Assembly: GCF_044385915.1 (NCBI RefSeq)
Contig: NZ_JBISCC010000117.1
Location: 62,001 to 126,000, forward strand
DNA: 64,000 bases
From: Thalassobellus citreus
GTDB lineage: Bacteria > Bacteroidota > Bacteroidia > Flavobacteriales > Flavobacteriaceae
Reading direction: 5' to 3'
Shown: positions 43,586 to 52,631 of the stretch, one piece after another
How the letters are laid out: each line of letters begins with the position of its first letter
How positions within the stretch are numbered: the first letter of the stretch is position 1
Notes under the pieces: model-generated
What the model saw: the letters and a program-made list of their open reading frames with translations, nothing else
Database searches by the model: none
What the model was told of the DNA's origin: nothing
Program-made: the position numbers and the translations under genes

Positions 43586-44821
43586 TTGAATTACGAGTTT
43601 TTTATAGCAAAACGCATTATTGGTAGTAAAGCGTATAAAAGTAGCATATCGGCACCAATAATAAAAATTGGTATTGCTGCAATTGCTATTGGTATTGTAG
43701 TTATGATGATTGCTATTGCAACAGGTATTGGTTTGCAACAAAAAATACGCGACAAAGTTGTGGCATTTAATGGCGATGTTATTATTTCTAATTACGATAG
43801 TAACAATTCACAAGAAAGTTTGTTTCCTATATCTAAAGAACAAGGTTTTTATCCAGAATTTAACTCGGTTGAAGGTATAACTCATATTCAGGCTGTAGCA
43901 ACTAAATTTGGTGTTATTCGTACTGAAACTGATTTTGAAGGCGCTATTTTAAAAGGTGTAGGAACCGATTATGATTGGAAATATTTTAATGAGTTTTTAA
44001 TTGAAGGTAGGTTGCCAACTTTCGATAAAAAATGGAGTGAAGAGGTTTTAATATCGCAATATTTAGCTAACCGATTAGATTTTAAAATTAATGATACCTT
44101 TCAAATGGTATTTTTAAAAGAAGACACAGAAAAACTGCCTAATATTATAACTTTTAATATTGTTGGTATTTATAATTCTGGTTTTCAAGATTTAGATAAA
44201 CAATTTTTAATTGGAAATATTCGTCATATTCAAAGGATTAATAAATGGAAAGAAGATCAAATAGGTAACTTTGAAGTGTTTATTGACGATTTTGATGACT
44301 TACAAACAAAAGGTATTGAAATTTATAAAAACACACCATCTACTTTTAATACGCATACAGTAAGTGATAAATATGCCTCAATTTTCGAGTGGATAAAAAT
44401 ATTTGACAAAAATATTTACGGCATTATTGGTATTATGATTTTGGTTGCTGGCATAAATATGATAACAGCATTACTTGTTTTAATACTTGAGCGTACACAA
44501 ATGATAGGCATATTAAAGGCCTTAGGAAGTAATAATTGGAGTATTAGAAAACTGTTTTTATATAATGCTTCGTATTTAATTTTCTTAGGATTATTATGGG
44601 GGAATATTTTAGGTTTAGGTATACTGTTTGCTCAAAAATATTTTAAGTTATTTCCGCTAGATCCTAGTGTGTATTATGTTACTGAAGCTCCTGTTTATAT
44701 AAGTTTTGGTTATGTTTTAGCTTTAAACTTAGGAACGCTTATTTTGTGTTTAATTATGCTTTTAGTGCCTTCGTATATTATAACCAAAATATCTCCTGTG
44801 AAGGCTATTAGATTTGATTGA
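43586..44821 (+). CDS. LolC/E-type ABC transporter permease (FtsX domain), TTG start
   Basis: A 411-residue inner-membrane protein: one N-terminal helix (~22-45), a MacB-like periplasmic domain (~45-260) and three C-terminal FtsX helices (YGIIGIMILVAGINMI, LFLYNASYLIFLGLLWGN, LNLGTLILCLIMLL). The conserved family start (M)NYEFFIAKRIIGSKAYKSS points to TTG 43586; another in-frame TTG at 43577 adds only three residues. It probably releases lipoproteins from the inner membrane or moves a lipid-linked substrate, with an ATPase encoded elsewhere. Confidence 0.83.
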   Translation: MNYEFFIAKRIIGSKAYKSSISAPIIKIGIAAIAIGIVVMMIAIATGIGLQQKIRDKVVAFNGDVIISNYDSNNSQESLFPISKEQGFYPEFNSVEGITHIQAVATKFGVIRTETDFEGAILKGVGTDYDWKYFNEFLIEGRLPTFDKKWSEEVLISQYLANRLDFKINDTFQMVFLKEDTEKLPNIITFNIVGIYNSGFQDLDKQFLIGNIRHIQRINKWKEDQIGNFEVFIDDFDDLQTKGIEIYKNTPSTFNTHTVSDKYASIFEWIKIFDKNIYGIIGIMILVAGINMITALLVLILERTQMIGILKALGSNNWSIRKLFLYNASYLIFLGLLWGNILGLGILFAQKYFKLFPLDPSVYYVTEAPVYISFGYVLALNLGTLILCLIMLLVPSYIITKISPVKAIRFD

Positions 44822-44845
44822 TAGCTAGTGTTTTTAGTAAATTTT

Positions 44846-45070
44846 TTAAGGAACAGGATCATAACCAGAACCACCCCAGGGATGACAGCTAAAAATACGT
44901 TTTATAGCTAACCAGCCTCCTTTAAATAAACCATGCTTTTGTAAAGCTTCTTTGCTATAATGAGAACAAGTTGGTTGAAATCTACAAGTAGCAGGTGTTA
45001 ATGGCGAGATCAATGTTTGATACACTTTAATTAAAAACAAAAACGGTGCTATGAGTAGTTTCTTTAACAT
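44846..45070 (-). CDS. yidD: Membrane protein insertion efficiency factor YidD
   Basis: A 74-residue protein with the whole YidD signature: LIKVYQTLISP, the cysteine motif CRFQPTCSHYS, ALQKHGLFKGGWLAIKRI and CHPWGGSGYDPVP. It is a peripheral membrane protein that aids YidC-dependent insertion. Length is normal. Confidence 0.95.
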   Translation of the reverse strand: MLKKLLIAPFLFLIKVYQTLISPLTPATCRFQPTCSHYSKEALQKHGLFKGGWLAIKRIFSCHPWGGSGYDPVP

Positions 45071-45080
45071 ATAGTATTGT

Positions 45081-45156
45081 CATTCCTGCGCAGGCAGGAA
45101 TCTGTTTGGTTTTAGTTCAGATTTATAATGGTTTCCTGCCTTCGCAGGAATAACAA
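45081..45156. repeat. Family B inverted pair between cysS and yidD
   Basis: GTCATTCCTGCGCAGGCAGG at one end and CCTGCCTTCGCAGGAATAAC at the other, around an AT-rich centre. It sits just after the cysS stop. Confidence 0.85.
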
Positions 45157-45161
45157 AGCAA

Positions 45162-46643
45162 CTAATTAACAGAAAACGTTGTGCCTTCTTTACCATCTTT
45201 AAGTTGAATACCTGCTGCAGCTAATTCATCACGAATTTTATCAGACAAAGCAAAATCTTTATTTGCTCTAGCTTCTTGTCGTAATTTAATTAGAATATCA
45301 ACAGCACCAGAAAGTTTGTCGCTTCCAGAATCTTTTTTAGTCACGTTCTCTAATCCTAAAATATCAAAAACAAAACTGTTTATAGTATCTTTTAGAAGTG
45401 CTAAATCTTCAGTAGTTAAGGTTTCACTACCGTCTTTAATTTGATTAATGTATTTAGCGGCTTCAAATAAATGCGCAATTAAAATTGGCGAATTAAAATC
45501 GTCGTTCATGGCATCATAACATGTCTGTTTCCATGCGCTAATATCAATTGAAGATGATTCAGAAGCTTTTAAGCTATCTAGTAAATTAACACCATCCATA
45601 AGTCTGTAAAAACCTTTTTCGCTTGCTAGTAAGCCGTCATCAGTTAAATCTAGGACACTTCGGTAAGACGATTGCGCTATAAAAAAACGAATCACACTTG
45701 GTGCATATGCTTTACTGAAAAAATTATTGTTTCCAGAAAGTAATTCATCTGGATTTACTGTGTTTCCTGTCGATTTAGACATGCGTTGCCCATTTAATTC
45801 TAGCATATTAGCATGCATCCAGTAATTTACAGGGCTTTTTCCTTTGGCAGCTTCGTTTTGAGCTATTTCACATTCGTGATGCGGGAATTTTAAATCCATA
45901 CCACCACCATGAATATCAAACTGTTCTCCAAGATACTTCGTACTCATGGCTGTACATTCTAAATGCCAACCTGGAAATCCGTCACTCCAAGGCGATGGCC
46001 AACGCATAATGTGTTGTGGTTCGGCTTTTTTCCAAAGAGCAAAATCTTGCGGATTCTTTTTATCGCTTTGTCCGTCTAATTCACGGGTGTTATGTATTAA
46101 ATCTTCAAGCTTACGTTTACTAAGTATACCGTAATCTTTGGTTTCGTTAAATTTGTGTACATCAAAATAAACAGAACCGTTTACTTCGTAACCAAACCCA
46201 TTTTTTATAATGGTTTCTATAAGTTCAATTTGTTCTATAATATGACCTGTTGCAGTAGGTTCTATACTTGGCGGAAGAAAATTAAACGTGTTTAAAATGT
46301 TATGAAAATCGACAGTATAGCGTTGTACGACTTCCATAGGTTCTATTTGTTCTAAACGTGCTTTTTTTGTTATTTTATCTTCACCTGCATCAGCATCATT
46401 TTCTAAATGACCTGCATCTGTTATATTTCTAACATAGCGTACTTTATAACCCAAATGTTTTAAATAGCGAAAAATCATATCAAAAGACATGAAGGTTCTA
46501 ACATTTCCCAAATGGACATTACTATAAACTGTAGGTCCACAAACATACATGCCTATATAACCTTCGGTAATAGGTTTAAACGTTTCTTTTGTTCCTGTAA
46601 GTGAATTGTATAATTTTATTGGATTATGTTGATATAACTGCAT
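45162..46643 (-). CDS. cysS: Cysteinyl-tRNA synthetase
   Basis: A 493-residue class I synthetase. YVCGPTVYSNVHLGNVRTF (~28-46) holds the zinc Cys and the HIGH-type HLGN motif. GWHLECTAMS and HHECEIAQ bind zinc and substrate, and QRMSKSTGN (~290) is the KMSKS loop. A DALR-type anticodon domain follows. It charges tRNA-Cys. FolE is encoded 50 bp upstream in the same direction. Confidence 0.97.
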   Translation of the reverse strand: MQLYQHNPIKLYNSLTGTKETFKPITEGYIGMYVCGPTVYSNVHLGNVRTFMSFDMIFRYLKHLGYKVRYVRNITDAGHLENDADAGEDKITKKARLEQIEPMEVVQRYTVDFHNILNTFNFLPPSIEPTATGHIIEQIELIETIIKNGFGYEVNGSVYFDVHKFNETKDYGILSKRKLEDLIHNTRELDGQSDKKNPQDFALWKKAEPQHIMRWPSPWSDGFPGWHLECTAMSTKYLGEQFDIHGGGMDLKFPHHECEIAQNEAAKGKSPVNYWMHANMLELNGQRMSKSTGNTVNPDELLSGNNNFFSKAYAPSVIRFFIAQSSYRSVLDLTDDGLLASEKGFYRLMDGVNLLDSLKASESSSIDISAWKQTCYDAMNDDFNSPILIAHLFEAAKYINQIKDGSETLTTEDLALLKDTINSFVFDILGLENVTKKDSGSDKLSGAVDILIKLRQEARANKDFALSDKIRDELAAAGIQLKDGKEGTTFSVN

Positions 46644-46693
46644 GTGTAATTTCTTGAGCCGTTTATTGTTATGCTATTATAAAAAAGATTAGA

Positions 46694-47371
46694 TTAAAAC
46701 TTAGTGTCTAATTTAATGTAATCTAAAAATTCTCTGCGTGTTGTTTCTTCTTTAAATTTTCCGCCAAATTCTGAAGTAACGGTACTACTTTCAATATCTC
46801 TAATACCTCTAGAGTTTACGCATAAATGTTTAGCATCAATAACACAAGCAACATCTTGTGTATTTAAAACCTCTTGTAATTCTTTTACAATTTGTATGGT
46901 TAGACGTTCTTGAACTTGCGGACGTTTTGCAAAATAATCAACCACACGATTCATTTTTGATAAACCAACTACAGTACCATTTGAAATGTATGCTACATGT
47001 GCTCTTCCTACAATAGGAAGTAAATGGTGTTCGCAAGTTGAGTAAACAGTAATGTTTTTTTCAACTAGCATTTCGCCATATTTATATTTATTATCAAACG
47101 TTGAAGCCTTTGGTTTTTTCTTAGGATCTAAGCCTGCAAAAATCTCGTTAACAAACATTTTTGCAACACGATTTGGCGTGCCATTTAAACTATCGTCAGT
47201 TAAATCAAGCCCTAATGTTTCCATTATATGGCGAACATCGTCTTTAATGATATCTATTTTTTCTTCGCTAGAAAGCTTAAAAGCATCCGTTCGAAGCGGT
47301 GTATTTGATGAAGTTCCAATATGGTCTTCTCCTAAAGAGTCATATTCTTCTATGTTATTGTCAATTTTCAT
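46694..47371 (-). CDS. folE: GTP cyclohydrolase I
   Basis: A 225-residue enzyme converting GTP to 7,8-dihydroneopterin triphosphate, the entry to folate (and queuosine precursor) synthesis. Signatures: NRVAKMFVNEIFAGL, TVYSTCEHHLLPIVGRAHVAYI with the zinc Cys/His, GLSKMNRVVDYFAKRPQVQERLT, and DAKHLCVNSRGIRD with the second zinc Cys. The N-terminal ~40 residues are a variable acidic extension. Confidence 0.97.
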   Translation of the reverse strand: MKIDNNIEEYDSLGEDHIGTSSNTPLRTDAFKLSSEEKIDIIKDDVRHIMETLGLDLTDDSLNGTPNRVAKMFVNEIFAGLDPKKKPKASTFDNKYKYGEMLVEKNITVYSTCEHHLLPIVGRAHVAYISNGTVVGLSKMNRVVDYFAKRPQVQERLTIQIVKELQEVLNTQDVACVIDAKHLCVNSRGIRDIESSTVTSEFGGKFKEETTRREFLDYIKLDTKF

Positions 47372-47400
47372 CTATTAAAAAAATCTTGTTTTTTAGTCTG

Positions 47401-47408
47401 CAAAGATA
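47401..47408 (-). promoter_or_regulatory. -7 box for folE
   Basis: The minus strand reads TATCTTTG, 30 bp before the folE ATG. Confidence 0.65.
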
Positions 47409-47496
47409 AGTAATTCCGTTTTCTTATGATTTATCTTAACAAACAATTAATTGTAACAGGTTTGTCTGAGTTTTACTCTATAAATTACATTTAAAT

Positions 47497-47532
47497 AAAA
47501 AAAGCTTGAACTATTTAAGTTCAAGCTTTTTA
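47497..47532 (-). terminator. Terminator of the FadL-like operon
   Basis: A 14-bp stem AAAAGCTTGAACT / AGTTCAAGCTTTT with a T-run on the minus strand, directly after the barrel gene's stop. Confidence 0.85.
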
Positions 47533-47553
47533 AAATATTTGCTAATATTATTT

Positions 47554-49065
47554 TTAAATATTGAAACTTAATGATAGTGTTATGTTTGAGTTTACACTAT
47601 CTATGTTTGCTGTATCGGTAAGTCCAACATTATATAAAGGAGTTTCGAAAGAACGTTCAGATTGATCGAAAGTAATATCTAGTTTGGTATTGCCAAAATT
47701 GTAGCCAAGACCTAAAGAAAAACCTGTTAAGTCGCCAACTGTAACACCATCTGCATAAGGGCTTTCTTCAAAACGATAACCGCCTCTAAAACTAATTTGT
47801 TTCACTTTATATTCGCCTCCTAATCTATAAGTAGAGGCCGATGTTAATACATTAGGAATATCTCTGTTTAAATCTGCATAATCGTTTTCAGGTTTAAATT
47901 TTGTAGCTCCATAATCCTTTTTAGAATAATCGAAACTAATTAACCCTTGTTTTGCAAAAATATAAGCTAAACTTCCTGTTATTTTACCAGGTGTTTGTAG
48001 TTTGTATTGAGGGTAAACGTTAACAATGTCTGCAATAAAACCAATATCTGAATTTGCTTCATTAGAATTTATATATTGTGTAGTTTCTTCTTCAATGGTA
48101 TACCAAGTAGGAGAATCATAAGTTATACCAACTCTAAACTCTGGACTCAGTTTTAAAATACCACCTAATTGAAAAGAAAATCCGTTTCCTATAGTTGATA
48201 AATTATTGTCAAAATCAATTAGGTTTAAAGACGAACTATTATTAAGTTCTCTTTCATTTGTTTCTCTTAATGAATTTGAGCGTTGGTAGTCTATGAAATG
48301 GGAATTTAAGTTTATTCCTAAGTATAAATTGTCTTCATATTGGGCAGCCATGTTAAATGATACCTTTCCGTTATATCCAGTTGAGCTATAGAAATAGTCA
48401 TGAGTAAAATCTCCATCAGTTAAACTTGAAAAATAGCTAGTATTGTTATCGTCATCTACATCTGGGTTAAGTATGTATGCTTGATACCCTAGAAATGCTT
48501 GTTGATGTTGAAAACCAAAAGAGTTTCCAATATCTTGATAAGCTTCTTCAATGTATTCATCACCAATTAAAGAAATATCTCCTAGTCTTACACCGTCAGC
48601 ATAATTTAAAAAGTATAAATCGATGGATTGATTATTTGTATTTGTACCATATGACCTCCAATTATTATCATGGTTATTCGTTTGTTCATAAGCAACAGCT
48701 AAAGTAAATTTTCGCCAAGGTGAATTGCTATTACTTTTAAATACAAAAGCAGCGCCTCCTTGATTTAAATTAAAATTAGAATCGTTTGTTGCTTCTAGAT
48801 TACCAAAATAATTGGTGTCGTTATTTGAATCGGCTATATCAATTGAAAAAGAGGCGTGACTTTGACTAAATACCGCAGAACCAGCAGGGTTTAAACTAAC
48901 GGCACTCATGTCTCCTCCTAAGGCTCCAAAAGCACCACTTAAGGCTCTAAAACGAGCAGATCCTTGAATTTCATCTTGTGAATATCGTAGTGCATCACTA
49001 ATATCTTGTGCGTATATTGTGGACATAGAAAGCAAGCCTATGAACAGTAAATTTAACTTTTTCAT
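47554..49065 (-). CDS. OMPP1/FadL-family outer-membrane protein
   Basis: A 503-residue protein with signal peptide (to ~IYAQ). The conserved FadL-type N-terminus is ALRYSQDEIQGSARFRALSGAFGALGGDMSAVSLNPAGSA in separate blocks (ALRYS, GTAR-like GSARF, GGDMSAVSLNPAG). A beta-barrel runs to the end with a final LSLSFNI strand. The family imports hydrophobic compounds such as long-chain fatty acids. It starts 31 bp after the low-complexity lipoprotein gene, so the two form an operon. Confidence 0.85.
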   Translation of the reverse strand: MKKLNLLFIGLLSMSTIYAQDISDALRYSQDEIQGSARFRALSGAFGALGGDMSAVSLNPAGSAVFSQSHASFSIDIADSNNDTNYFGNLEATNDSNFNLNQGGAAFVFKSNSNSPWRKFTLAVAYEQTNNHDNNWRSYGTNTNNQSIDLYFLNYADGVRLGDISLIGDEYIEEAYQDIGNSFGFQHQQAFLGYQAYILNPDVDDDNNTSYFSSLTDGDFTHDYFYSSTGYNGKVSFNMAAQYEDNLYLGINLNSHFIDYQRSNSLRETNERELNNSSSLNLIDFDNNLSTIGNGFSFQLGGILKLSPEFRVGITYDSPTWYTIEEETTQYINSNEANSDIGFIADIVNVYPQYKLQTPGKITGSLAYIFAKQGLISFDYSKKDYGATKFKPENDYADLNRDIPNVLTSASTYRLGGEYKVKQISFRGGYRFEESPYADGVTVGDLTGFSLGLGYNFGNTKLDITFDQSERSFETPLYNVGLTDTANIDSVNSNITLSLSFNI

Positions 49066-49096
49066 GTGTATGTTTTTTTGTTTTTTTTAATAAGTC

Positions 49097-50314
49097 TTAG
49101 CGACGTCTTCCACTACTAGATGAGCTAGAACTTCTTGAGCTTCCGCTAGAACTTCTGCTGCTACTGCTTGAAGATCTTGATGCTGAACTAGAACTTGAAG
49201 AACTGCTTCTGCTTGGTGTGTAACTAGAACTTCTTGAAGAACTGCTACTTCTACTTGGTGTATAGCGAGAATTACTTCTAGATGGTGTGTACCTTGTATT
49301 AGAACTTCTTCTTGCAGTAGAAGATGTTGATCTTGAAGTAGAATTAGAAGAAGGTGTTCTTACAGAAGTACTTCTTCGCATCGTTGAATTACCAGATTGA
49401 GTTCTTGGACTGTAATTTCTTGTAACTGCACCAGTACTTCTTCTAATTGTATTACCGTTTATTGTAGAACGTGTATTGTTTCTGTTAGCAATACTAGATG
49501 AACTACTTCTTCTTGATGTATTATATTTTGAAGTTGCTGTTCTAGTTCTAGTATTAGCAACACCACTTCTTCTTGAAGTAGAGTATGCGTTATTTCTTGA
49601 GTTACTAGCATAGTAGCTACCTCTTCTGCTGGCACTATATGAGGTGTTTCTTGATCTGTAAGATCGGTTATTGCCATAGTATCTGTAATTATTGTATCCG
49701 TAATACCCATAATTTCTGTATGGATTACCATAACCATATCTATAAGGGTTGTATGCCCAACCATTATAAAAACCACCATATCCATAATAAGGAAGACATG
49801 AGTTTATGCCGTAATATCCTCCCCAGTTATTCCATCGGTTCCAGCCCCAATTGTTCCAGCCGTAGCCATATCCACCGTTCCAACCCCAGTTATTCCATCC
49901 ATTATACCCCCAATTGTTCCAACCGTTGTCTATATAGTTTATAGTAACACTATTGCTGTTTTGTCCCCAACCTGCATACCCTTGGTAATCATTTGTGTTA
50001 ACTAAAGAGTCGTTGTCAATATAATTGTTGCCTTCATAGCTATCAATATCTGTAAATATTTCACTGTTAGAAATCATATAATCAGCTTCCTGAGATTTAT
50101 TTCTAAAATAATCTTTATAGTAACTATTATTGTTTTCATTAGGCACTTCAACTACTGCAGTTTCTTGTTGTATTACTTTAACAGTATTGTCTCCATAAAT
50201 ACCATCGTTATCTACACCAACGTATTGGTATGAACCACATGATGATAAACCAAGTAGCAAAGTAATTGCTGCTAAGAATGGCATTTTTCGTTTTAAGTAG
50301 TCTTTAAGTTGCAT
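49097..50314 (-). CDS. Low-complexity lipoprotein: Asn/Gly/Tyr/Trp-rich centre and Arg/Ser-rich tail
   Basis: A 405-residue protein with lipobox (SSCG, Cys26). After a short ordinary segment it has a region (~125-220) of repeated NNWGW, GYGWNN and YRYGYG elements. A tail (~220-405) follows of SRS, TPSRS and RRS repeats ending in RRR. The tail is strongly basic; the middle is aromatic and polar, like prion-like or adhesive proteins. No enzymatic domain is visible. The protein may bind anionic polymers at the cell surface. Similar proteins in Bacteroidetes are sometimes mislabelled vitellogenin. It is the first gene of an operon with the FadL-like barrel. Confidence 0.75.
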   Translation of the reverse strand: MQLKDYLKRKMPFLAAITLLLGLSSCGSYQYVGVDNDGIYGDNTVKVIQQETAVVEVPNENNNSYYKDYFRNKSQEADYMISNSEIFTDIDSYEGNNYIDNDSLVNTNDYQGYAGWGQNSNSVTINYIDNGWNNWGYNGWNNWGWNGGYGYGWNNWGWNRWNNWGGYYGINSCLPYYGYGGFYNGWAYNPYRYGYGNPYRNYGYYGYNNYRYYGNNRSYRSRNTSYSASRRGSYYASNSRNNAYSTSRRSGVANTRTRTATSKYNTSRRSSSSSIANRNNTRSTINGNTIRRSTGAVTRNYSPRTQSGNSTMRRSTSVRTPSSNSTSRSTSSTARRSSNTRYTPSRSNSRYTPSRSSSSSRSSSYTPSRSSSSSSSSASRSSSSSSRSSSGSSRSSSSSSSGRRR

Positions 50315-50342
50315 ATCTATAGAATTTAATTGTTGGACATAA

Positions 50343-50350
50343 CAAAAATA
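50343..50350 (-). promoter_or_regulatory. -7 box for the low-complexity lipoprotein operon
   Basis: The minus strand reads TATTTTTG, 29 bp before the ATG. Confidence 0.6.
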
Positions 50351-50413
50351 GTTAGTTTTGCTGAACTATTTTTATATTTAACATAATCACAATATTTGTG
50401 CCAAAACATTTAT

Positions 50414-51892
50414 ATGAGCAAAAAACTTACCAGTAGAGCAGAAGATTATTCAAAATGGTATAACGAATTGGTTGTCAAGGCAGACCTAGCAGAGAATTCG
50501 GCCGTTAGAGGGTGTATGGTAATTAAGCCATATGGATATGCAATTTGGGAAAAAATGCAGGCAGAATTAGATAGAATGTTTAAAGAAACAGGACATCAAA
50601 ATGCATATTTTCCATTATTTGTACCTAAAAGTTTATTTGAAGCTGAAGAAAAAAATGCTGAAGGTTTTGCAAAAGAATGTGCTATTGTAACACATTATAG
50701 GTTGCAAAACGATCCTGATAAGCCAGGAAAATTACGAGTAGATCCAGAAGCAAAACTAGAGGAGGAGTTAATAGTTCGTCCAACCAGTGAAGCTATTATA
50801 TGGAATACGTTTAGAGGTTGGGTGCAATCTTATAGAGATTTACCATTATTAATTAACCAATGGGCTAATGTAGTACGTTGGGAAATGCGTACACGTTTGT
50901 TTTTACGTACGGCAGAGTTTTTATGGCAAGAAGGTCATACAGCACATGCAACAAAAGCAGAAGCTTTAACAGAGGCTAAATTAATGAATAATGTATATGC
51001 AACCTTTGTTGAAAACTTCATGGCAATACCAGTTGTTCAAGGTGTGAAAACAGAAAGTGAACGTTTTGCAGGCGCCGATGAAACATTTTGTATTGAAGCA
51101 TTAATGCAAGACGGAAAAGCATTGCAAGCAGGAACATCTCATTTTTTAGGACAAAATTTCGCAAAAGCTTTTGATGTTAAGTTTGCTAATAAAGAAGGGA
51201 AACAAGATTATGTTTGGGCAACTTCTTGGGGGGTATCCACTAGATTAATGGGTGCTTTAATTATGACGCATAGTGATGATCAAGGATTGGTATTACCTCC
51301 TAATTTAGCACCAAATCAAGTAGTCATTATTCCTATATATAAGAATGAAGAACAACTTAATGCTATTACAGAAGTAGTAAATGGCATTATGAAAGATTTA
51401 AGAGCTAAAAATATATCGGTTAAGTTTGATAATAGAGATACGTTTAGACCAGGAGCTAAGTTTGCACAACATGAGTTGCAAGGTGTGCCTTTAAGAATTG
51501 CTATAGGCGCAAGAGATTTAGAAAATGGTACGGTTGAGTTAGCGAGAAGAGATACTTTAACTAAAGAAGTAGTAGCATTAGATGCTTTAATAGATAAAGT
51601 TGAAGGCTTAATGACAGAAATACAAGATTCATTATTTAAAAAAGCTTTAGATTTTAGAAATACACATATTACAGAAGTGGATACTTTTGAAGAATTTAAG
51701 ACTGTTTTAGAAACAAAAACAGGATTTATTTCTGCGCATTGGGATGGTACAAATGAAACAGAAGAAGAAATAAAAGGACAAACTAAGGCAACTATAAGAT
51801 GTATTCCTCTAGAAATGAAGGAGGAAGAAGGTGTTTGTGTGTACTCGGGAAAACCTTCTAAAGGTAGAGTATTGTTTGCAAAAGCGTACTAA
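50414..51892 (+). CDS. proS: Prolyl-tRNA synthetase (class II, archaeal/eukaryotic-like type)
   Basis: A 492-residue enzyme; the start is ATG 50414 (MSKKLTSRAEDYSKWYNELV), as an upstream in-frame TTG would add only six odd residues. Class II motif 2 is VVRWEMRTRLFLRTAEFLWQEGHTAH (in parts), and LIVRPTSEAIIW and the motif 3 GALIMTHSDDQGLVLPP are present. It has the C-terminal zinc-type domain and lacks the bacterial editing insert. It charges tRNA-Pro. Confidence 0.96.
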   Translation: MSKKLTSRAEDYSKWYNELVVKADLAENSAVRGCMVIKPYGYAIWEKMQAELDRMFKETGHQNAYFPLFVPKSLFEAEEKNAEGFAKECAIVTHYRLQNDPDKPGKLRVDPEAKLEEELIVRPTSEAIIWNTFRGWVQSYRDLPLLINQWANVVRWEMRTRLFLRTAEFLWQEGHTAHATKAEALTEAKLMNNVYATFVENFMAIPVVQGVKTESERFAGADETFCIEALMQDGKALQAGTSHFLGQNFAKAFDVKFANKEGKQDYVWATSWGVSTRLMGALIMTHSDDQGLVLPPNLAPNQVVIIPIYKNEEQLNAITEVVNGIMKDLRAKNISVKFDNRDTFRPGAKFAQHELQGVPLRIAIGARDLENGTVELARRDTLTKEVVALDALIDKVEGLMTEIQDSLFKKALDFRNTHITEVDTFEEFKTVLETKTGFISAHWDGTNETEEEIKGQTKATIRCIPLEMKEEEGVCVYSGKPSKGRVLFAKAY

Positions 51893-51922
51893 TTTAAATT
51901 TTTTTTAAAAAAATTTAAATTA
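51890..51922 (+). terminator. AT-only palindrome after proS
   Basis: TAATTTAAATTTTTTTT faces AAAAAAATTTAAATTA with almost no loop, starting at the proS stop codon. It has no GC in the stem, so it would be a weak terminator at best. Confidence 0.45.
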
Positions 51923-51925
51923 GTG

Positions 51926-51955
51926 TTGCGACATTTAAAAATAGTTGTATTTTTG
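51926..51955 (+). promoter_or_regulatory. Promoter P1 upstream of tRNA-Glu
   Basis: -33 TTG at 51926-51928 and a perfect -7 TATTTTTG at 51948-51955, with a 19-bp spacer, the ideal Bacteroidetes spacing. Start of transcription is expected near 51961. Confidence 0.75.
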
Positions 51956-52019
51956 CATCCGCAATGGAGACATTGTTAGTTATTTGAAAAGAAAGTGTTG
52001 AAAAAAAATAAATTTTAAG

Positions 52020-52049
52020 TTGCAGTTTTGTAAATTAAATTTATCTTTG
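52020..52049 (+). promoter_or_regulatory. Promoter P2 upstream of tRNA-Glu
   Basis: -33 TTG at 52020-52022 and -7 TATCTTTG at 52042-52049, again 19 bp apart, placing the start ~12 bases before the tRNA. Confidence 0.8.
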
Positions 52050-52066
52050 CGCTCTCAAAAACAAAT

Positions 52067-52138
52067 GGCCCGTTCGTCTATCGGCTAGGACGCCAGGTTT
52101 TCATCCTGGTAAGAGGGGTTCGATTCCCCTACGGGCTA
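52067..52138 (+). tRNA. tRNA-Glu (TTC)
   Basis: Cloverleaf: acceptor GGCCCGT/ACGGGCT (first pair G-U), anticodon stem CCAGG/CCTGG with loop TTTTCAT (anticodon TTC), T-arm GGGGTTCGATTCCCC. CCA is not encoded. It lies 32 bp before rpsT and shares its promoters. Confidence 0.97.
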
Positions 52139-52170
52139 CAATTTTTTAATAAAGAAAGAACAAAAATAAA

Positions 52171-52422
52171 ATGGCAAATCACAAGTCAGCATTAAAAAGA
52201 ATTAGAAGTAACGAAGCGAAACGTTTAGTTAATAAATACCAACATAAAACAACTCGTAATGCTATTAAAAAATTACGTGAATTAACTGATAAGAAAGAAG
52301 CTGAAGCATTATTTACTTCTGTAGTTTCTATGTTAGATAAATTAGCTAAGAAAAATGTTATTCACGCTAACAAAGCTGCAAATCTTAAATCTGGTTTAGC
52401 TAAGCATGTAGCTGCTTTATAA
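52171..52422 (+). CDS. rpsT: Ribosomal protein bS20
   Basis: An 83-residue, very basic helical protein with MANHKSALKRIRSNEAKRL at the start and IHANKAANLKSGLAKHV at the end, the S20 signature. It binds 16S rRNA in the small subunit. It is cotranscribed with tRNA-Glu and ends at a strong terminator. Confidence 0.97.
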   Translation: MANHKSALKRIRSNEAKRLVNKYQHKTTRNAIKKLRELTDKKEAEALFTSVVSMLDKLAKKNVIHANKAANLKSGLAKHVAAL

Positions 52423-52449
52423 GAAACATTAAAGTTTTAAAATATATTT

Positions 52450-52480
52450 AAAAGCTTCTCAGAAATGAGAAGCTTTTTTT
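52450..52480 (+). terminator. Terminator of the tRNA-Glu - rpsT unit
   Basis: A 12-bp stem AAAAGCTTCTCA / TGAGAAGCTTTT with a GAAA loop and T-run. Confidence 0.92.
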
Positions 52481-52583
52481 GTATGCCTTCATTTTTGTAA
52501 TGTTATTTTAAAGAATTATTTAAATGATTAAATTTTAACAAACAAAATTATAGAAAAACACCCGTTTTTGATTTCTAAAAAAT

Positions 52584-52591
52584 TAAATTTG
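52584..52591 (+). promoter_or_regulatory. Candidate -7 box for the small acidic protein gene
   Basis: TAAATTTG, a TAnnTTTG match, 40 bp before the TTG start. Confidence 0.45.
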
Positions 52592-52631
52592 CAATTATTA
52601 GAAAGTTAATTAATTATATAATCTTACCCTT

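Noticed and set aside
49459..49944. Open frames on both strands within the low-complexity lipoprotein gene
   Set aside because: Shadows of the biased codons of that gene; His/Met/Ile-rich with no features.
50396..50413. proS start at TTG 50396
   Set aside because: Adds six residues not expected in the family; ATG 50414 gives the usual MSKKLTSRAEDYS start.
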